From Irpex lacteus (taxonomy: Eukaryota > Basidiomycota > Agaricomycetes > Polyporales > Irpicaceae), in assembly GCA_001986395.2 (NCBI GenBank), contig MQVO02000004.1:1364001-1428000 (forward strand): a stretch of 64,000 nt of DNA. The letters run 5' to 3'. A model generated the notes under the pieces. It did no database searches, was not told the DNA's origin, and saw only the letters and a list, made by a program, of their open reading frames with translations. Position 1 is the stretch's first letter, and every line of letters begins with the position of its first letter. The position numbers were made by a program, and so were the translations under genes. Below are positions 1-12,032 of this stretch, piece by piece.

Positions 1-131
1 CAGTTGGTACAGATTGGAATACCTCAACTTCAACACCGCATTCTGGGGCCACTTCGCCCATGATATCTCCGAGTCACGTATGCCGCTATATCTCTTTCCA
101 TTGTACCGTCGTTGAAGCTCCATCACGTTAG
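1..131. other. 5' flank of the PUF gene
   Basis: No coding exon was recognised. The stretch ends in a TAG directly before the first proposed ATG of the PUF gene, so it could also be the end of an intron, with a further 5' exon outside the window. Confidence 0.4.
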
Positions 132-2785
132 ATGCAGCCTCAGAGAAAGTCCGTCCCCGGCACACAGCCAATCGGCGCGAGACTTGGCTCAGCCTCCGCT
201 GTGAAGCCATTGACTCCCACTTGGCAGGCAAGTGCCTCGGTGTCAGTTTCTGCCCTTACTTGACTCACGGGGCTGCGTTAGATGTGGACTAATCCCTCTG
301 CTGCGTCGGATACATCCGCATCATCTGCCAGCCATCCAGATGTCACACAACCCGAGAATGGATATGTCGGCGAATATTGGCGCGCCCCTCGTGCGACCAG
401 CGCCCAATGGGAAGAGAATGGCCAGAGATCGGTTAGTCCCCTTTCGCGCGGGCCAATTCACGCTTGTTTGATGTAAGTGGCTAATAGGTCTCTAATATAC
501 TGCAGTACGGAAGACAGCGACCCTCGGGTAACGCGCCAGTTCTCCATCCATCATCTGTATCTGCATCGAAGAATGGTCGTTACGATCGTGGCTTGGGTAG
601 GGATTCTACCGAACACTCACATTACGGCGGTTCTGCTTCTTCTAAAGCTGCAAACGGTCGATCCGTGTCCCCTTTTGCGGGCCAAGAACAACATCCTCAT
701 GCTCCAAGCGGGATGGTTGCTCCATATGAGGCCTATCAACCTCCTGATCCCATGTTCAACTCTCCGGCTCTCAGCTCAGCTACAACGGCAGGCTTCCTAT
801 ACCCTGGAATGTCTCCGTATGGGCCTCAGACTATGACGGAAATGCCAAGCCCTCATCTAGGCATGTTCTACAATTACTCCGGCGCAGGCCGTCCTGGCTC
901 CCACTTTTATTATACTCCTCAACCCATGCCTTTCCAACATCTTGGTCCGCCGCCGATACCAGCGGGTGGTAGTCCTGTATTCACCAAAAAGCGCATTGGA
1001 CAGGTATGTATTCAAAATATATGTGCAGGTATTTATGCTCATCGTGACAATCGCCCAAGCAGTCATCTCCCCAAGTATCTCCCCAGGCATCCATGTTCCC
1101 CGGCATTAATTCATCCCCTCTGCTGGCTCATCGTGGATATCTAACGGTTGATTACCCTGGTCGCATGCCAATGCCGCACGCGGTTTACGGGCAGCGCGAA
1201 TCGGGGTCTCCTCTGCATGCCCAGCATTTCAATGTACGCGGGCGTCGGCTGCTCGACGACCCCACTGTATATCGTAGCCCCCTGCTCGAAGAATTCCGCA
1301 GTGACAGGGTCCGTAACTGGGAGCTAAAGGTGCGAGCATATTCAGCTAGTGTGTCATCTTTACTATTTGCTGATTGGTTTTTTCCGATCCGATGTAGGAT
1401 CTCTATGGACACATCGTAGAGTTCAGTATGGACCAGCATGGCTCTCGGTTCATCCAACAAAGACTCGAGACGGCCACCGACGACGAGCGACAGGTTATCT
1501 TCGATGAGATCATGCCCCAACACGCGCTGCAGTTGATCCAGGATGTCTTCGGTAACTACGTAGGTTATGCCATCATATTTTTTCTCGGCGTTCCTGACAA
1601 GCCTCCGCAGGTCATTCAGAAGTTTTTGGAACATGGTAATGCGTTACAGAAAGCCGTCCTCGTCAGCTGCATGCAAGGGCATGTGTTGTTGCTGTCGTTG
1701 CAAATGTATGGGTGTCGTGTGGTACAGAAGGTAAAGTTGACTTAGAAGCATGCATAGAACAAGGTGCTGACTGCATATGACAGGCCGTAGAAACTCTGAC
1801 TCCCGAACAACAAAGCTTGCTCATTCGGGAGCTGGAGGAGAATGTTCTCCGCTGCGTCAAGGATGCGAACGGCAATCATGTAAGATTTAACGGAGCCGAT
1901 CAGTAATCCACGATTCTAACGGTCAATTCGCTTTTTTAGGTCATACAAAGGCTATTGGAGCAAGTGGAACCGGAGAGACTCACGTTTGTGAAATTCTTCT
2001 CGGGTCACGTACAAGATCTTGCGACGCATCCCTATGGATGTCGTGTGCTCCAGCGCTGCTTCGAACATTTGCCCGATACGCTTACCCGCCCGCTACTGGA
2101 AGAACTACAGAGACATGCCATACGGCTCATGCAGGACCAGTTTGGTGTAAGTATTGCCAGCATACATAGGATACCCGACGAGCGACTGACTTATCTCTAC
2201 ACAGAACTACGTGGTTCAATTCGTGCTGGAGCATGGACAGGACCAAGACCGCCAAGGTATAACCACGCAACTTCGTGGACGGATATTACAGATGTCTCGA
2301 CACAAATTCGCTTCCAACGTCTGTGAGAAGGCGTTGATCACTGCTGACCCGGACAGCCGTCGTCAAATGATCGAAGAGATGATGCGTCAGAGACAGGACG
2401 GCTCGAGCCCTGTTGTCACCATGATGAAGGATCAATACGGCAGTATGTTGCTTTGCTTAGATTCTGTATTACTCACCGACCTGGCTTCTTCTAGATTATG
2501 TCTTGCAAAGGGCGATATCGGTCGCGGACCCGGAGCAGAGGGCCGCACTTATTGAGCGGATGCGGCCGCATCTTGCCACTCTGCGTAAGCGCGCCGGCCA
2601 GAGTCGACATCTCGTTGCTAGTAAGCTCTAAAGATCTCCATCTTATGTTATCTGTGCTGATTAAATACCCAGTTGAACGTTTGCTCGCCAAATATGCCCC
2701 CGCCGCAGAGACGCAGCCCGATGCCGACGAGACCTCCGAGTCCAAGGACGAAACATCGACTGTCGCTCCAAGTGAAACCAAATAA
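132..2785 (+). CDS. Pumilio-family (PUF) RNA-binding protein
   Basis: Sequence-specific 3'-UTR binding protein that normally recruits deadenylation or decapping factors, or localises mRNAs to mitochondria (Puf3/Pumilio type). The N-terminal part (exons near 132-227, 282-431, 506-1003 and 1063-1329) is low-complexity, rich in Ser, Pro, Gly and Tyr. The C-terminal part, from about 1400, is a full PUF domain. Eight repeats carry the RNA-reading cores SRFIQ, NYVIQ, CRVVQ, NHVIQ, CRVLQ, NYVVQ, SNVCE and NYVLQ, in the same order as human PUM1. A short acidic tail ends in [11 protein letters not shown]. Several introns of about 50-70 nt interrupt the domain, for example after the codons for GNY and VVQK. 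The first intron (228-281) would need a GC donor; otherwise translation starts at the ATG at 282. The family assignment is very secure. The exact N-terminus is not. Confidence 0.93.
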
Positions 2786-3353
2786 TATTAATCTAGGACA
2801 GTTTCAAGTTCCTTCATACGCACCGTCTCAACTTCCTTCCTCACTCACGCAATTCTCTCATTGTCATTTTCACATTCATCATGGACCTTATCTTACCTTA
2901 CAGAACTATTCCTTACTGTGCAACTATTCTCAACCGCATCATACAGTCAATAGTTATGTAATCGCTCCTTCGTCTCCTTGCTTGCTTACATTGTTCTACC
3001 CATCGCAATCATTTGGACGTTGAGTCGACACTTTCGTTCATGGGTTATCGTACACCTGGCATTGTTTAGTTTTGGTATAATATCTACTATATTACTGGTA
3101 GACTGGGATTATTTGCTTTACTTAACAACTCTTACGATTCGAGTGTCGAACGTTGAATTTGGGGATCAATAAAAATAAGATGTGTCAATGAGCATGACAC
3201 CATTCACACGAAAGGTGAGCGTCAGATGAAGTGGAACGCTCTCCAGTGCGGTATACGTGTTCGGCTGGTCTCATCCACTCCTGTCCTCAGCTTTCTTTCT
3301 ACTCTCAATATCTCTGCTGGGCAGGCTTGCACTCTTCACTAGGCTTGCTCAAG
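2786..3353. other. Intergenic, PUF 3' end to SEC16 5' end
   Basis: Pyrimidine-rich, AT-leaning sequence with no convincing open frame. It should hold the PUF 3' UTR and the SEC16 promoter. A CT-rich leader runs to within a few bases of the SEC16 ATG. Confidence 0.6.
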
Positions 3354-6300
3354 ATGGCCACCGCTGGCGAGGCAGCGTCGTTATTTGGTGCTGCAGATTC
3401 TGCAAATGACCCATTCGCTTTGCCTCCACCCGAAGAGCCGCAACCCACTGGCAACGACCCTTTTGCTAATGTTCAACCCACGACGGAAGCTGCGGATCTC
3501 TTTGGCTATGCTGCACCTCAAGAGCCTACTCAGACCTCTCAACAAGGTTATACTCCATCACATGTAGCTGCTGAAGGAACCAGCACAAACTGGAATGGGT
3601 CGAGTGTACAACAAGCCGCGTCTAGCTCTTCTCAGGATCCTTATGCCTACGCTCCTCAGAATACATATGTTCCTCAGGCAGCTACGAACGGGTGGAATGA
3701 AACACACAGCCAATGGTCTGGTTACAACGCGCAGCAGCAATATGCCTCTGGTTAGTCGTATTCTTTTCCAAAATTATTTACGTTTGACCTCCAAGTGAAC
3801 CAGCGAATGGCGCATACACGAACGGCTCATACGCCCAGGCCGCCCCAGTGCACGATCCGTATGCCTCTCAAACCAACTACGCGTATGCACCATCAAAAGC
3901 CGTCTCTCCGTCAACCACTCAACCCTCGACCTATGCTCCTTACGCTCCTTCCGCAAACGGCTATAATGCATACACGCCTGCCACCACGTCACACGCTACG
4001 AGCTATGAGCAATCATATGACCCATACAAGCCCTCCCAAGCCGACCCCGCGCAACATGTGGGACAGTCACCGTCGACATATGCTCAATTCGTCAACGGTT
4101 CTGCCGAAACAGTGCCTCAAGTTGAAGCACCAGCACGTAGCGCTGCAGCGGCCGCACAATACAGACCAAAAACATTCAATGCCTACGACCCACCCATTCC
4201 ACCTCCAAAGGCTGCCCCTAAGCGGTCTGCGGCATGGCAGTCTCCTGTAACATCCCCTGCGCAAGTAGCTTACTCGTCGCTTCCTGGTAGTCCCCCAGTT
4301 CGCTCTGCGCAAAGCCCTGCACTTCCTCCCCCGCCTCGCAAAGCATCTGTACCGCCGCCCCCTCCACGTACAGGCTCTGCTGCCCGCCAGTATGCAGGAT
4401 CTCCAGTACCGCCGCCTCTACCGCATGCGCATGCACCGTACGGTGTACATCAGCCTCCGCCTCCAAACGCTACGCCTCCACCACCTCGAACGGGCTCTGC
4501 AGCGCGACACTTTGCGACGCCTCCTTTACCCTCCACACAGTATAACTCTCCCCCGGCATCTTCATACATACCATCTCCACCTTCTCATCAGTCGGCTCCT
4601 CCGCCCCCCGTATACCAATCGCCACCTCCACCCTCCACATATCAATCGCCTTCCCCACCTTCCGCTTACCAACCACCTCCGCCGCCGTCTGCATATGCTT
4701 CACATCAGCCCCCTCCTCAGGAAACAGTCAGTCCCGCGACAGTGACGCCCCCAGTCACCCAGGATCCCTGCGGACCTGGCAATGTTGCGGATCATAGCCA
4801 TCCCGCGAGTGAAATACCTGCAGAGACTAGCGGTGCCGATGCGGTAGAGTCGCCCTGGGATGAAATACCAACACAAGCCGTAGAAGAAGCTGGTAGTCCT
4901 CCCACTGAACACATACCTTCGGACGGTGTTTTCGACCCGGAAGCAGGTGAAGCGGACCGTGAAGCTGTAGATCACACAGCAGGGCAGGAAGAAGCCGTGT
5001 CTCTGACTTCAGTACCCGAGACCCACGAGCATCATCCAGGCTTCGCAGGACTCGAGGCTGTTGCAGACGAAGAGTACGACCCTGAGGGTGGACAGTTGGA
5101 CGTGGACGAAGGCTATAAAGTAGATGCACATGCGAATGCCTCTGAAGCTTACGTGCCACAGACATCGCCACCACAGCCAGCTTCGATAGCCTCAGCTGCT
5201 CCTGCAGAGTCTGTGTATGATCCTTATCGCCCAGCACCAGCACCAGCACCTGCTGTACCCCCGTACGGGAATGCTAGTAATAATCCTTACTCACCACCAG
5301 CGCCCTCAGCGTATTCACCACGCCAGAGTGCTGAGGCTGATCGTCCGATGGCCGTTTCCTCTCCTCCCTCAGCTGCTCCGGCAACACGTTCGTCGGTTGG
5401 TTCCTATGCACCCTCGCCTTACGCATATGAACCTACTTCGACCGCGGCCATACCAAGAACGGCGTCGCCTTCGTCCTTCTCTGTGCGTTCGAGCAAGTCT
5501 ACCCATAGCGTGCATGATCCCTACGCTCCCCCAATACCTTCGACAATTTCTACCGGCGCTCGTTACAGATCAATGTCTAATGGCTCTATGTTGTCCACGA
5601 CCAGCGTGCCAGAGGATCCTTACGCGCCTGCACCGCACTCACGGCAACAATCGACGGACAGCTATTCGTACTCAGTCTCGCATGCAACTCCTTCTCTCGA
5701 AGATGACAGTTCGCTGGTGACTTCCACTACGTCCTCCCACGCCCAAGTAGTCACTTTGACCGCGCCAACTCGTAGTCAATACGCACCTTCACCCTCTCTC
5801 TTAGGCTCCAATGATCCTCTGGGGAGAACATCTGTCCGTGTTCCAGTATTCACGTTTGGCTTCGGTGGGAAGATCGTGACTTGCTTCCATGGCTCTGAGA
5901 TGCTGCAGACCGGGTTCGATGTGGCCATGTCCTCGAAGGCCTCAACGAGTCTCCGACTCCGTCAACTCAGCTCGATCATCCCTCAGTCGGCCATGGAAAC
6001 GTCTACCGCCACGTATCCAGGTCCTCTGTTCTCAGATCCAGGTACTCCTACTACGACGTTGGTTCGTCCAGGCGCTGCAGCCCATGCAAAAGCGAAGAAG
6101 GCCAAGGTCGTGAAGTACCTGGAAGAGCGTGCCGAGGAGATTACTCAAGGTCTTGGGTATCTGCATCAAGGAAGTGTGGAGTTATATCGCGCCGAAGCTA
6201 AGCGTGCGTTGATCAACTTGGTGAAAGTGATGGTCGAGAACGACGGTAAACTCTCCGGAACGTGAGTCTATTATAGATTTGTTATGCGTTTCAACACTCA

Positions 6301-9082
6301 CCGTCCCTTAGTCCCCAGATTGACGCAGCCGTGAGGGCAGTTCTTGTACCTGGTACAGAACCTGCTTCAGAGTCCTCCGAACCAGGTACTGCCGGTGTCC
6401 GATCCGCGTTTGAGTTGACGTCCTCGTCGTACGGCTCCCTGTCGTCTCTTGGATACGACTCGAAGGGCGTAAAGCTTGCCGACCACCCTCTGTGGAGTGC
6501 TCAACTTGACAAGATTGAGACGTTGCTGGTTCGTGGTGACCGTCGCGGGGCGTTCCACTACGCCGCGGACGAGAAGCTATGGGCTCATGCCATGGTCATC
6601 GCTAGTAGTATCGATAAAGAGGCTTGGAAGGAGGTTGTAACAGAATTTGTTCGGTCTGAGCTTTCGGGTGCTGGTGCTGTAAACGGGGTTACCGCTACGC
6701 CTGGCAAACCACCTTCGGTTGACCGTAGGGAACCCCTCAGGGTTGCTTACAGTCTTTTTGCAGGCCAAGGCTCAGGGTCCGGTACGTAAAGCAATGTTCT
6801 TCGTTGAGCCGTAAGTCTGATGTCTCCTTGTAGTCCAAGAGCTTCACCCTCCCAAAGCACTGGGCACGGCAACTCAGTCACTCTCAGCCATGCCACCCTC
6901 GTTCTCTGCCTCGACACCGCTCAGTGCTGGTTTCCAACAACCTGTGCAGCCGGTAGAGCTGTCAAAGGATGTCCTCATGAAGTGGCCAACAACGGCCGCG
7001 ATGATGATTGGCAGCCCTTTGACGGTCGAATCGTCATCAGCATTGACTGCGCTCGGTGACCATCTAGCCTTCAACGGCTGGCACGAGGCTGCACATGTCT
7101 GGTAGGTTCCTTCTTCGAAGGAGGACGATGAACATAGTCTGACTGTTGTTCATTAGCTACCTCCTTTCACCACAGACGTCTATGACGGGCGGTGTAGGCA
7201 CGCCGGGAGGTCGTGTGGTACTTTACGGGTCTCCAAGCCCAGTAAAGGCACCCACAGTATGCAAGGATCCCGACGCTGTCATCTTCTCAGAGATCGTTGA
7301 ATATGCCTTATCACTGGCGACGCCATCGAAAGGCCAGGAACCGTTCCATGGACTAGCTTACCTCCAGCCATATCGTCTCCTACGTGCCACCTATCTCGCC
7401 GAGCTTGGCCATATAGGGTTGGCAAAGAGGTGAGTTAAATGTCGTCTCGGCAAGTGCTACTACTGACTACTTCTGTAGATATTGCGAGGCTATCTCGAGT
7501 TCGATTAATCGTCCTTCGCCTTATCTAAACATTACCTTCTTGGAGCAACTCAAGGACCTCACTGATCGATTAATAGCTGCACCAATGATGGACAAGTCGG
7601 GGTCCTGGATAGGATCGAAGATGGCTAAGCCGAGTTTGGACAAGATTGGAAACTGGCTTGAGGGCCGCTTCACTAGCTTTATCGCAGGCGAAGGCGATTC
7701 TCCGAACCCTGCTCATAACAGCAGTAAGGTACCAACGTTCAGCGGGCCGTTTGCACACTTTAGCTCGATTTCATCAGCCACCAACTCGACGATGCCGTCA
7801 CCACATATGTCGTCTACTAATCTCGCCGACATGCAGGCACAGGCGCAACCTGCTGCACCTCCCTTCCGGACCGGTTCCGCGATGGCACTTCGTACCTCTA
7901 CAACTTCGCCCGCTCAGATCGCACGGGCCTCCTCCGCTATTGACTACCTTCGACGCAAACCGTCACCCGTGCCTCGCGTTTCGTCTGCAGGTGTCTCACC
8001 CGTATCGACTCTGTCTGCCCAGTCACCATATGGCTATCCCAATGGGTATGCACCTTCCTCAAGACCAGACATGTCTACTCCGACAGTACAAGAAGATGCT
8101 GGAGAAAGATCAGCTGGTCCTCAGATAGCCTCTTGGTGGGGTGCAGGCGAATCGGAGTCGGCGACGCCGACAGCGACCACGTTCGCGCATCCAGATGAAG
8201 CGCAACAGCCTTCATCATCGGAAGGCTTCATCTCCTTGATCGATACACCAGGTTTCTCTGGACCGTCTTCAACCACCCAAGCACAATTTACTGCTGCAGC
8301 CCAGGCGCAGTCGATTGGTCAAGATGCATTGGACGATGAAGAGGACTTAGGCTTCGGTAACAATTCCAGCCGCAAGAAGTCGACCCCAGACGCGCCTATA
8401 GAGCCTGGGAAAGCAGATGCGACTCCGACTCCTGCGGCTGAGAAACCCAAAGAGGCCGAGAAGCCTGGTAAGTGCCAACTACTTCGTAGTAGCGTGAGTA
8501 CTAATTTTTGCTGTAGCAGCTTCCGGGGGTGGATGGTTGAGCCGTTTGTGGAAACGAAGCGATTCGTCAGGTCCCGTCAAGGCCAACCTTGGCGAAGAGA
8601 ACACGTTCTACTACGATCCCGAGCAGAAGCGATGGGTCAACAAAAACGTGAGTATTTCGACGGGAACTTTGGATTGCAGTAACTAAAGCCAGTCTTTCTA
8701 GGCACCACCTGAAGCTGCGAAGCCCACACCACCTCCACCGCCGCCAGCGCGTGCGCAGACAGCGTCCCCAGGAATGGCCTCAGCAAGGGGACCACCTCCG
8801 CCCTCACCGATGCATCCCCCGCCAGCTCGACCTGCGACTGCAATTGACTTGACGGATGGTCCTTCCAGGAGGCCTCCTATGCGTATACGCTCGAACCTTG
8901 CACCTCCTGAAGGGTCATCTGCCCCTACAACTCCTGGCTCGGCTCCTCCTCCCCCGAGGACACCAAACACGATGATGGACGGACCACCCGGATTGGACGC
9001 TCCCCCTACACCCGGCGCGAGGCGGGCACCTGCTAAGCGCAATGCTCGGAATAGATATGTGGACGTGTTCCAACAACAGTAG
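3354..9082 (+). CDS. SEC16: COPII coat assembly protein Sec16
   Basis: Large peripheral ER scaffold that organises ER exit sites and binds COPII subunits. The start ATG opens [19 protein letters not shown], with repeated DPF/DLFG-type motifs. A long Pro/Ser/Tyr-rich disordered region follows (exon near 3804-6261). Next comes the central conserved domain, from about 5960 to 7430, including [40 protein letters not shown] and [20 protein letters not shown]. The C-terminal part (7480-9082) has a short conserved segment ([10 protein letters not shown] region), Pro-rich tracts and a basic end. About eight exons give roughly 1,790 residues, in the range of fungal Sec16. The first intron (3751-3803) is short. 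SFT2, another vesicle-traffic gene, lies convergently downstream. Confidence 0.92.
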
Positions 9083-9351
9083 CCCTAGACCAGTGTTGGA
9101 CGTTGGACGTTAGTCACTTGCACAGTTTATAATTTATGGAATTTCTCGACTTTTTTGGCTCTCGTAATGCAACTTCGAAATACCTAATCTCCTCCTTGAC
9201 AAGTCGTGTCAATTGCGCGCTTCTTGAATCTTACCGTGAATATGTAATGCTGGCATGTGGACTGGGTAACTAAGCCAATACTTAACTAGCGTCCAGGGAA
9301 CTCGCGACACTTCACATCCATGTTGACTCTGGTAATTATAAATTACGACTG
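9083..9351. other. Convergent 3' ends of SEC16 and SFT2
   Basis: Short AT-rich stretch between two converging genes. It may contain the last exon of SFT2, whose 3' end is uncertain. No other feature is seen. Confidence 0.4.
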
Positions 9352-9487
9352 CGGGAGATAGAACATACTCATACTGCGAGACACAAAGCCCAGCCTTAGA
9401 GCCCAATAACCGTCCATTCCAATGAAACACCGGACTATTTCTCCATATTCTCGGGTTGCATACCCATGGAAAGGCTCGTAGAGGTTA

Positions 9488-10369
9488 TTACATACCGAAT
9501 ACCTTCAGTACAGCTGTACGGGCATACGGGATGTATGACAGCGTGTACCATGTGTAAGCAAGGTATTCAATGATGACGAAGACTGAATGGCATGAGTAGT
9601 CAGCGCAAAGCTCATCGCGTTGAAGGAGGCAAACATACTGATACATAGAACCTACAGCCAAGATGTCTTCGTTAGGTCTGAATATTGTAGTGCAGCGACA
9701 CGAAATACTTACATCGCTCCCGATGACGAACGCGCCAATGAATACCAGGACTATTGAGCCTAAGAAAATGAAAGTCGCCAGGACTCGTACAGGCTTGAAC
9801 ATCTGTGATAAACACCGTTAGCAAGTTCTTTCTTCCTTCAGGGTGCAGGTTCCTATTGAAAGCGTATGCGTACTAGTTTAAGCTGCTTGGCGAACTATAG
9901 ATACGGTGATTAGCCAAAGGCATGTGGCGGACAGATGAACACACGTACGCCAATCAGGAAGCCCGTTCCAATGAGAGATATGACAGTGCCCATAGCATAC
10001 AGAACTGATAATATCGTGGAAGAATGTCAGGATGTATGGACTGCCTGGTTTCTTGGTATGGACGCACTCGCGAAACTCCCTAGTTGTCCAATGAAGAGTA
10101 GCACTGATCCTAGAATACTAAGAACAAAGCCAAGTGCTAGACTGCAGTTAGTACGACATATTTCCAAGGATGACAAATAAGATGCAGTGAATCAGCCAGG
10201 AGGTCTATGCAATGAAGTGGCCATGGGAAACGCACCATCCAGCGAAACCATAAAGTCTCTGTGTCCTCGTAAGGCCCAAGAATTTGAATGCGGAGTCTCC
10301 TTCAAAGAATTGCGTCTCTGGGATCGTACCCGCAGCGGACTCGAGGTTGAACCAGCCTTTCGATGCCAT
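9488..10369 (-). CDS. SFT2: SFT2-family Golgi vesicle transport protein
   Basis: Small four-helix Golgi membrane protein that helps endosome-derived vesicles fuse with the Golgi. Seven exons can be joined in frame: 10369-10236, 10141-10068, 10004-9949, 9894-9874, 9802-9713, 9651-9639 and 9582-9488. The protein starts MASKGWFNLESAAGTIPETQ and runs through YGFAGCLALGFVLSILGS, ILYAMGTVISLIGTGFLIG, FAKQLKLMFKPVRVLATF, IVLVFIGAFVIGSD and EYLAYTWYTLSYIPYARTAV. The last string is a hallmark of the family. Two exons are tiny, 21 and 13 nt, yet both are needed to keep the family sequence unbroken. The end is uncertain: either a stop right after KVFGM, or a further splice adding an exon ending near 9352. 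It converges on SEC16 and diverges from the gene at 10719. Confidence 0.9.
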
Positions 10370-10718
10370 CGTAGTCGTACGTTTATGTGTTCGCGACTGT
10401 AAGTTACTTTATGCGCCTTGTTGTTACTAGTGTACAGTCGTTCCTCGCGATAACGTCAGAGTCGTAGAGTCAGAATACCAGCTGAGCCTTGTGTGTACCA
10501 GAAGGAAACGCGAGAGAGGAGGAGGACGTGGTTGAGGATAGAACGGCGCACAGCAGGACTTGGCTGCGACTCGGACAACCCGTCTCGGATCGTTTCAACG
10601 CTCGCAGCTGCCGCTCGGCCAGGTCGCATCAAAAGACGCAAATACAGACAAATATTTATCGCGCCCACTTGTACTGATCTAACTCTTCCTTGAAGCTGCT
10701 GTTTGATCAATAACGAAG
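10370..10718. other. Divergent promoter region, SFT2 / coiled-coil gene
   Basis: About 350 bases between the start codons of two divergent genes. It must contain both promoters. No TATA box or conserved element was recognised. Confidence 0.5.
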
Positions 10719-11596
10719 ATGAGCGGGCGACTGAGTTCGTTTAAAGGACCTTCGACGCCTGCTCCATCTCCTGCAAGGGCAAAACAAGCAAAGTCTCCCG
10801 GCACACCCCAGTCGCCCGCTCGATCGACAGAGTCGACTTACCACCGCAAATTAAGGACTCTGCTTCAGGAACTTCAATCAGTCGCGGAAATATGGGATGA
10901 TATCGTGCGCAGAGATGGCCTGAAAGCCGCCAAGTCTCTTGTAGACACTCGCACTGATCTTGAGTTTGTGTTTCAGTCATGGTGCATTCCGCAATCTAAT
11001 TGATTTTTTATGCCAATTTCTTCACAGCAATGATCTGTCCACAGTTCCTGCCGGAACCCAGCCCAGATACCGTCTCGTTCAGCCAAAGTTGGATATTATG
11101 GATACACGTATTGCACAACTCGATACTGTAATCCAAAAACTGGTGATTTATGCATTGCTGTATCAATGAACTCCATCTTATTATCGAATCTCGCAGAAAA
11201 AGCAGTTCAGCAAAATGACCCGCATCGTAGAGAGCATCGAAGGGCTTGTCCCTGACGCGCACAAAACAAAAGGCTGGCAGTTCGTACAAGAGCCTCTATG
11301 GGCAACATGGTCATTGGAGAAGTTTGGTATATATAGGTTGTTTCCATACCTGCCCATGAGTCTGACCAGATCATATAGCAACTTCTATACCTACCATCCT
11401 CGTACCTTACAACCAGTCTCTAGAGATGCACAAAGACATTGTCGAGACACTGCGGAGCCACTCGGTTTCCTTTGAGGTGTCAAGAGAAGCGATCAACAAC
11501 TGGGTCGCTCAACCTCATTTACAGGAAGGCAGTTGGGAGGCACGATGGGAGGATCTCTGCGAGGCTGAAATCGAGCGATGGAACAGCGTCAAGTAA
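10719..11596 (+). CDS. Uncharacterised coiled-coil protein
   Basis: Not recognised. Four exons join cleanly: about 10719-10955, 11030-11142, 11197-11324 and 11381-11596. They give roughly 230 residues. The first 45 are Ser/Pro-rich and basic, with SP/TP sites (PSTPAPSPARAKQAKSPGTP). The rest looks mainly helical: a heptad-like stretch around YHRKLRTLLQELQSVAEIWD, then MDTRIAQLDTVIQKLKKQFS. The C-terminal block is acidic and Trp-rich, with GSWEARWEDLCEAEIERWN, ending NSVK. The first donor would be GTTTGT, which is weak but keeps the frame (TRTDLDNDLST). Start and stop are otherwise clear. A small subunit of a coiled-coil complex is a guess only. Confidence 0.6.
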
Positions 11597-12032
11597 CCGG
11601 AAGCCTGCACCCAAGCAAGCGAATGCAGCAATATCCCGCGAGGAATTCGGTTTTGGGTAGAAACCGTACTGAAGCGCTTGGAGCCCTCCGTGTTGAGGAA
11701 CTTTGGGTCTGGCAAACTATGTCTTCGGATGAAGCCGCATGAACACAATGTCCTGACCTTCAGCGGGGTCCTGCATTGTGGAGGTGCCTCGCATACTGTC
11801 TCGGGAAGACGGACACCTCAACAACGCACTGCTACCTATCGACCTTTCTATCCACTTACCACAGTGACCTATCTCACCTCCGAGACTTCGTTCGACGTTG
11901 TACTAGTACTGATAGTGAGGGAGGGAGGTAGTAGACCTATGGATGAGCTTCTTGGCTCGCAATAGTAGCAAATCGGGATGAGTACGGATTATACAGGTGA
12001 GTACAGAAAGTGTCACGACAGCAATAGGGTAA
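11597..12032. other. Convergent 3' region before SYF1
   Basis: No supported gene. Open frames here are short and not conserved-looking. It should hold the 3' ends of the flanking convergent transcripts. Confidence 0.5.
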
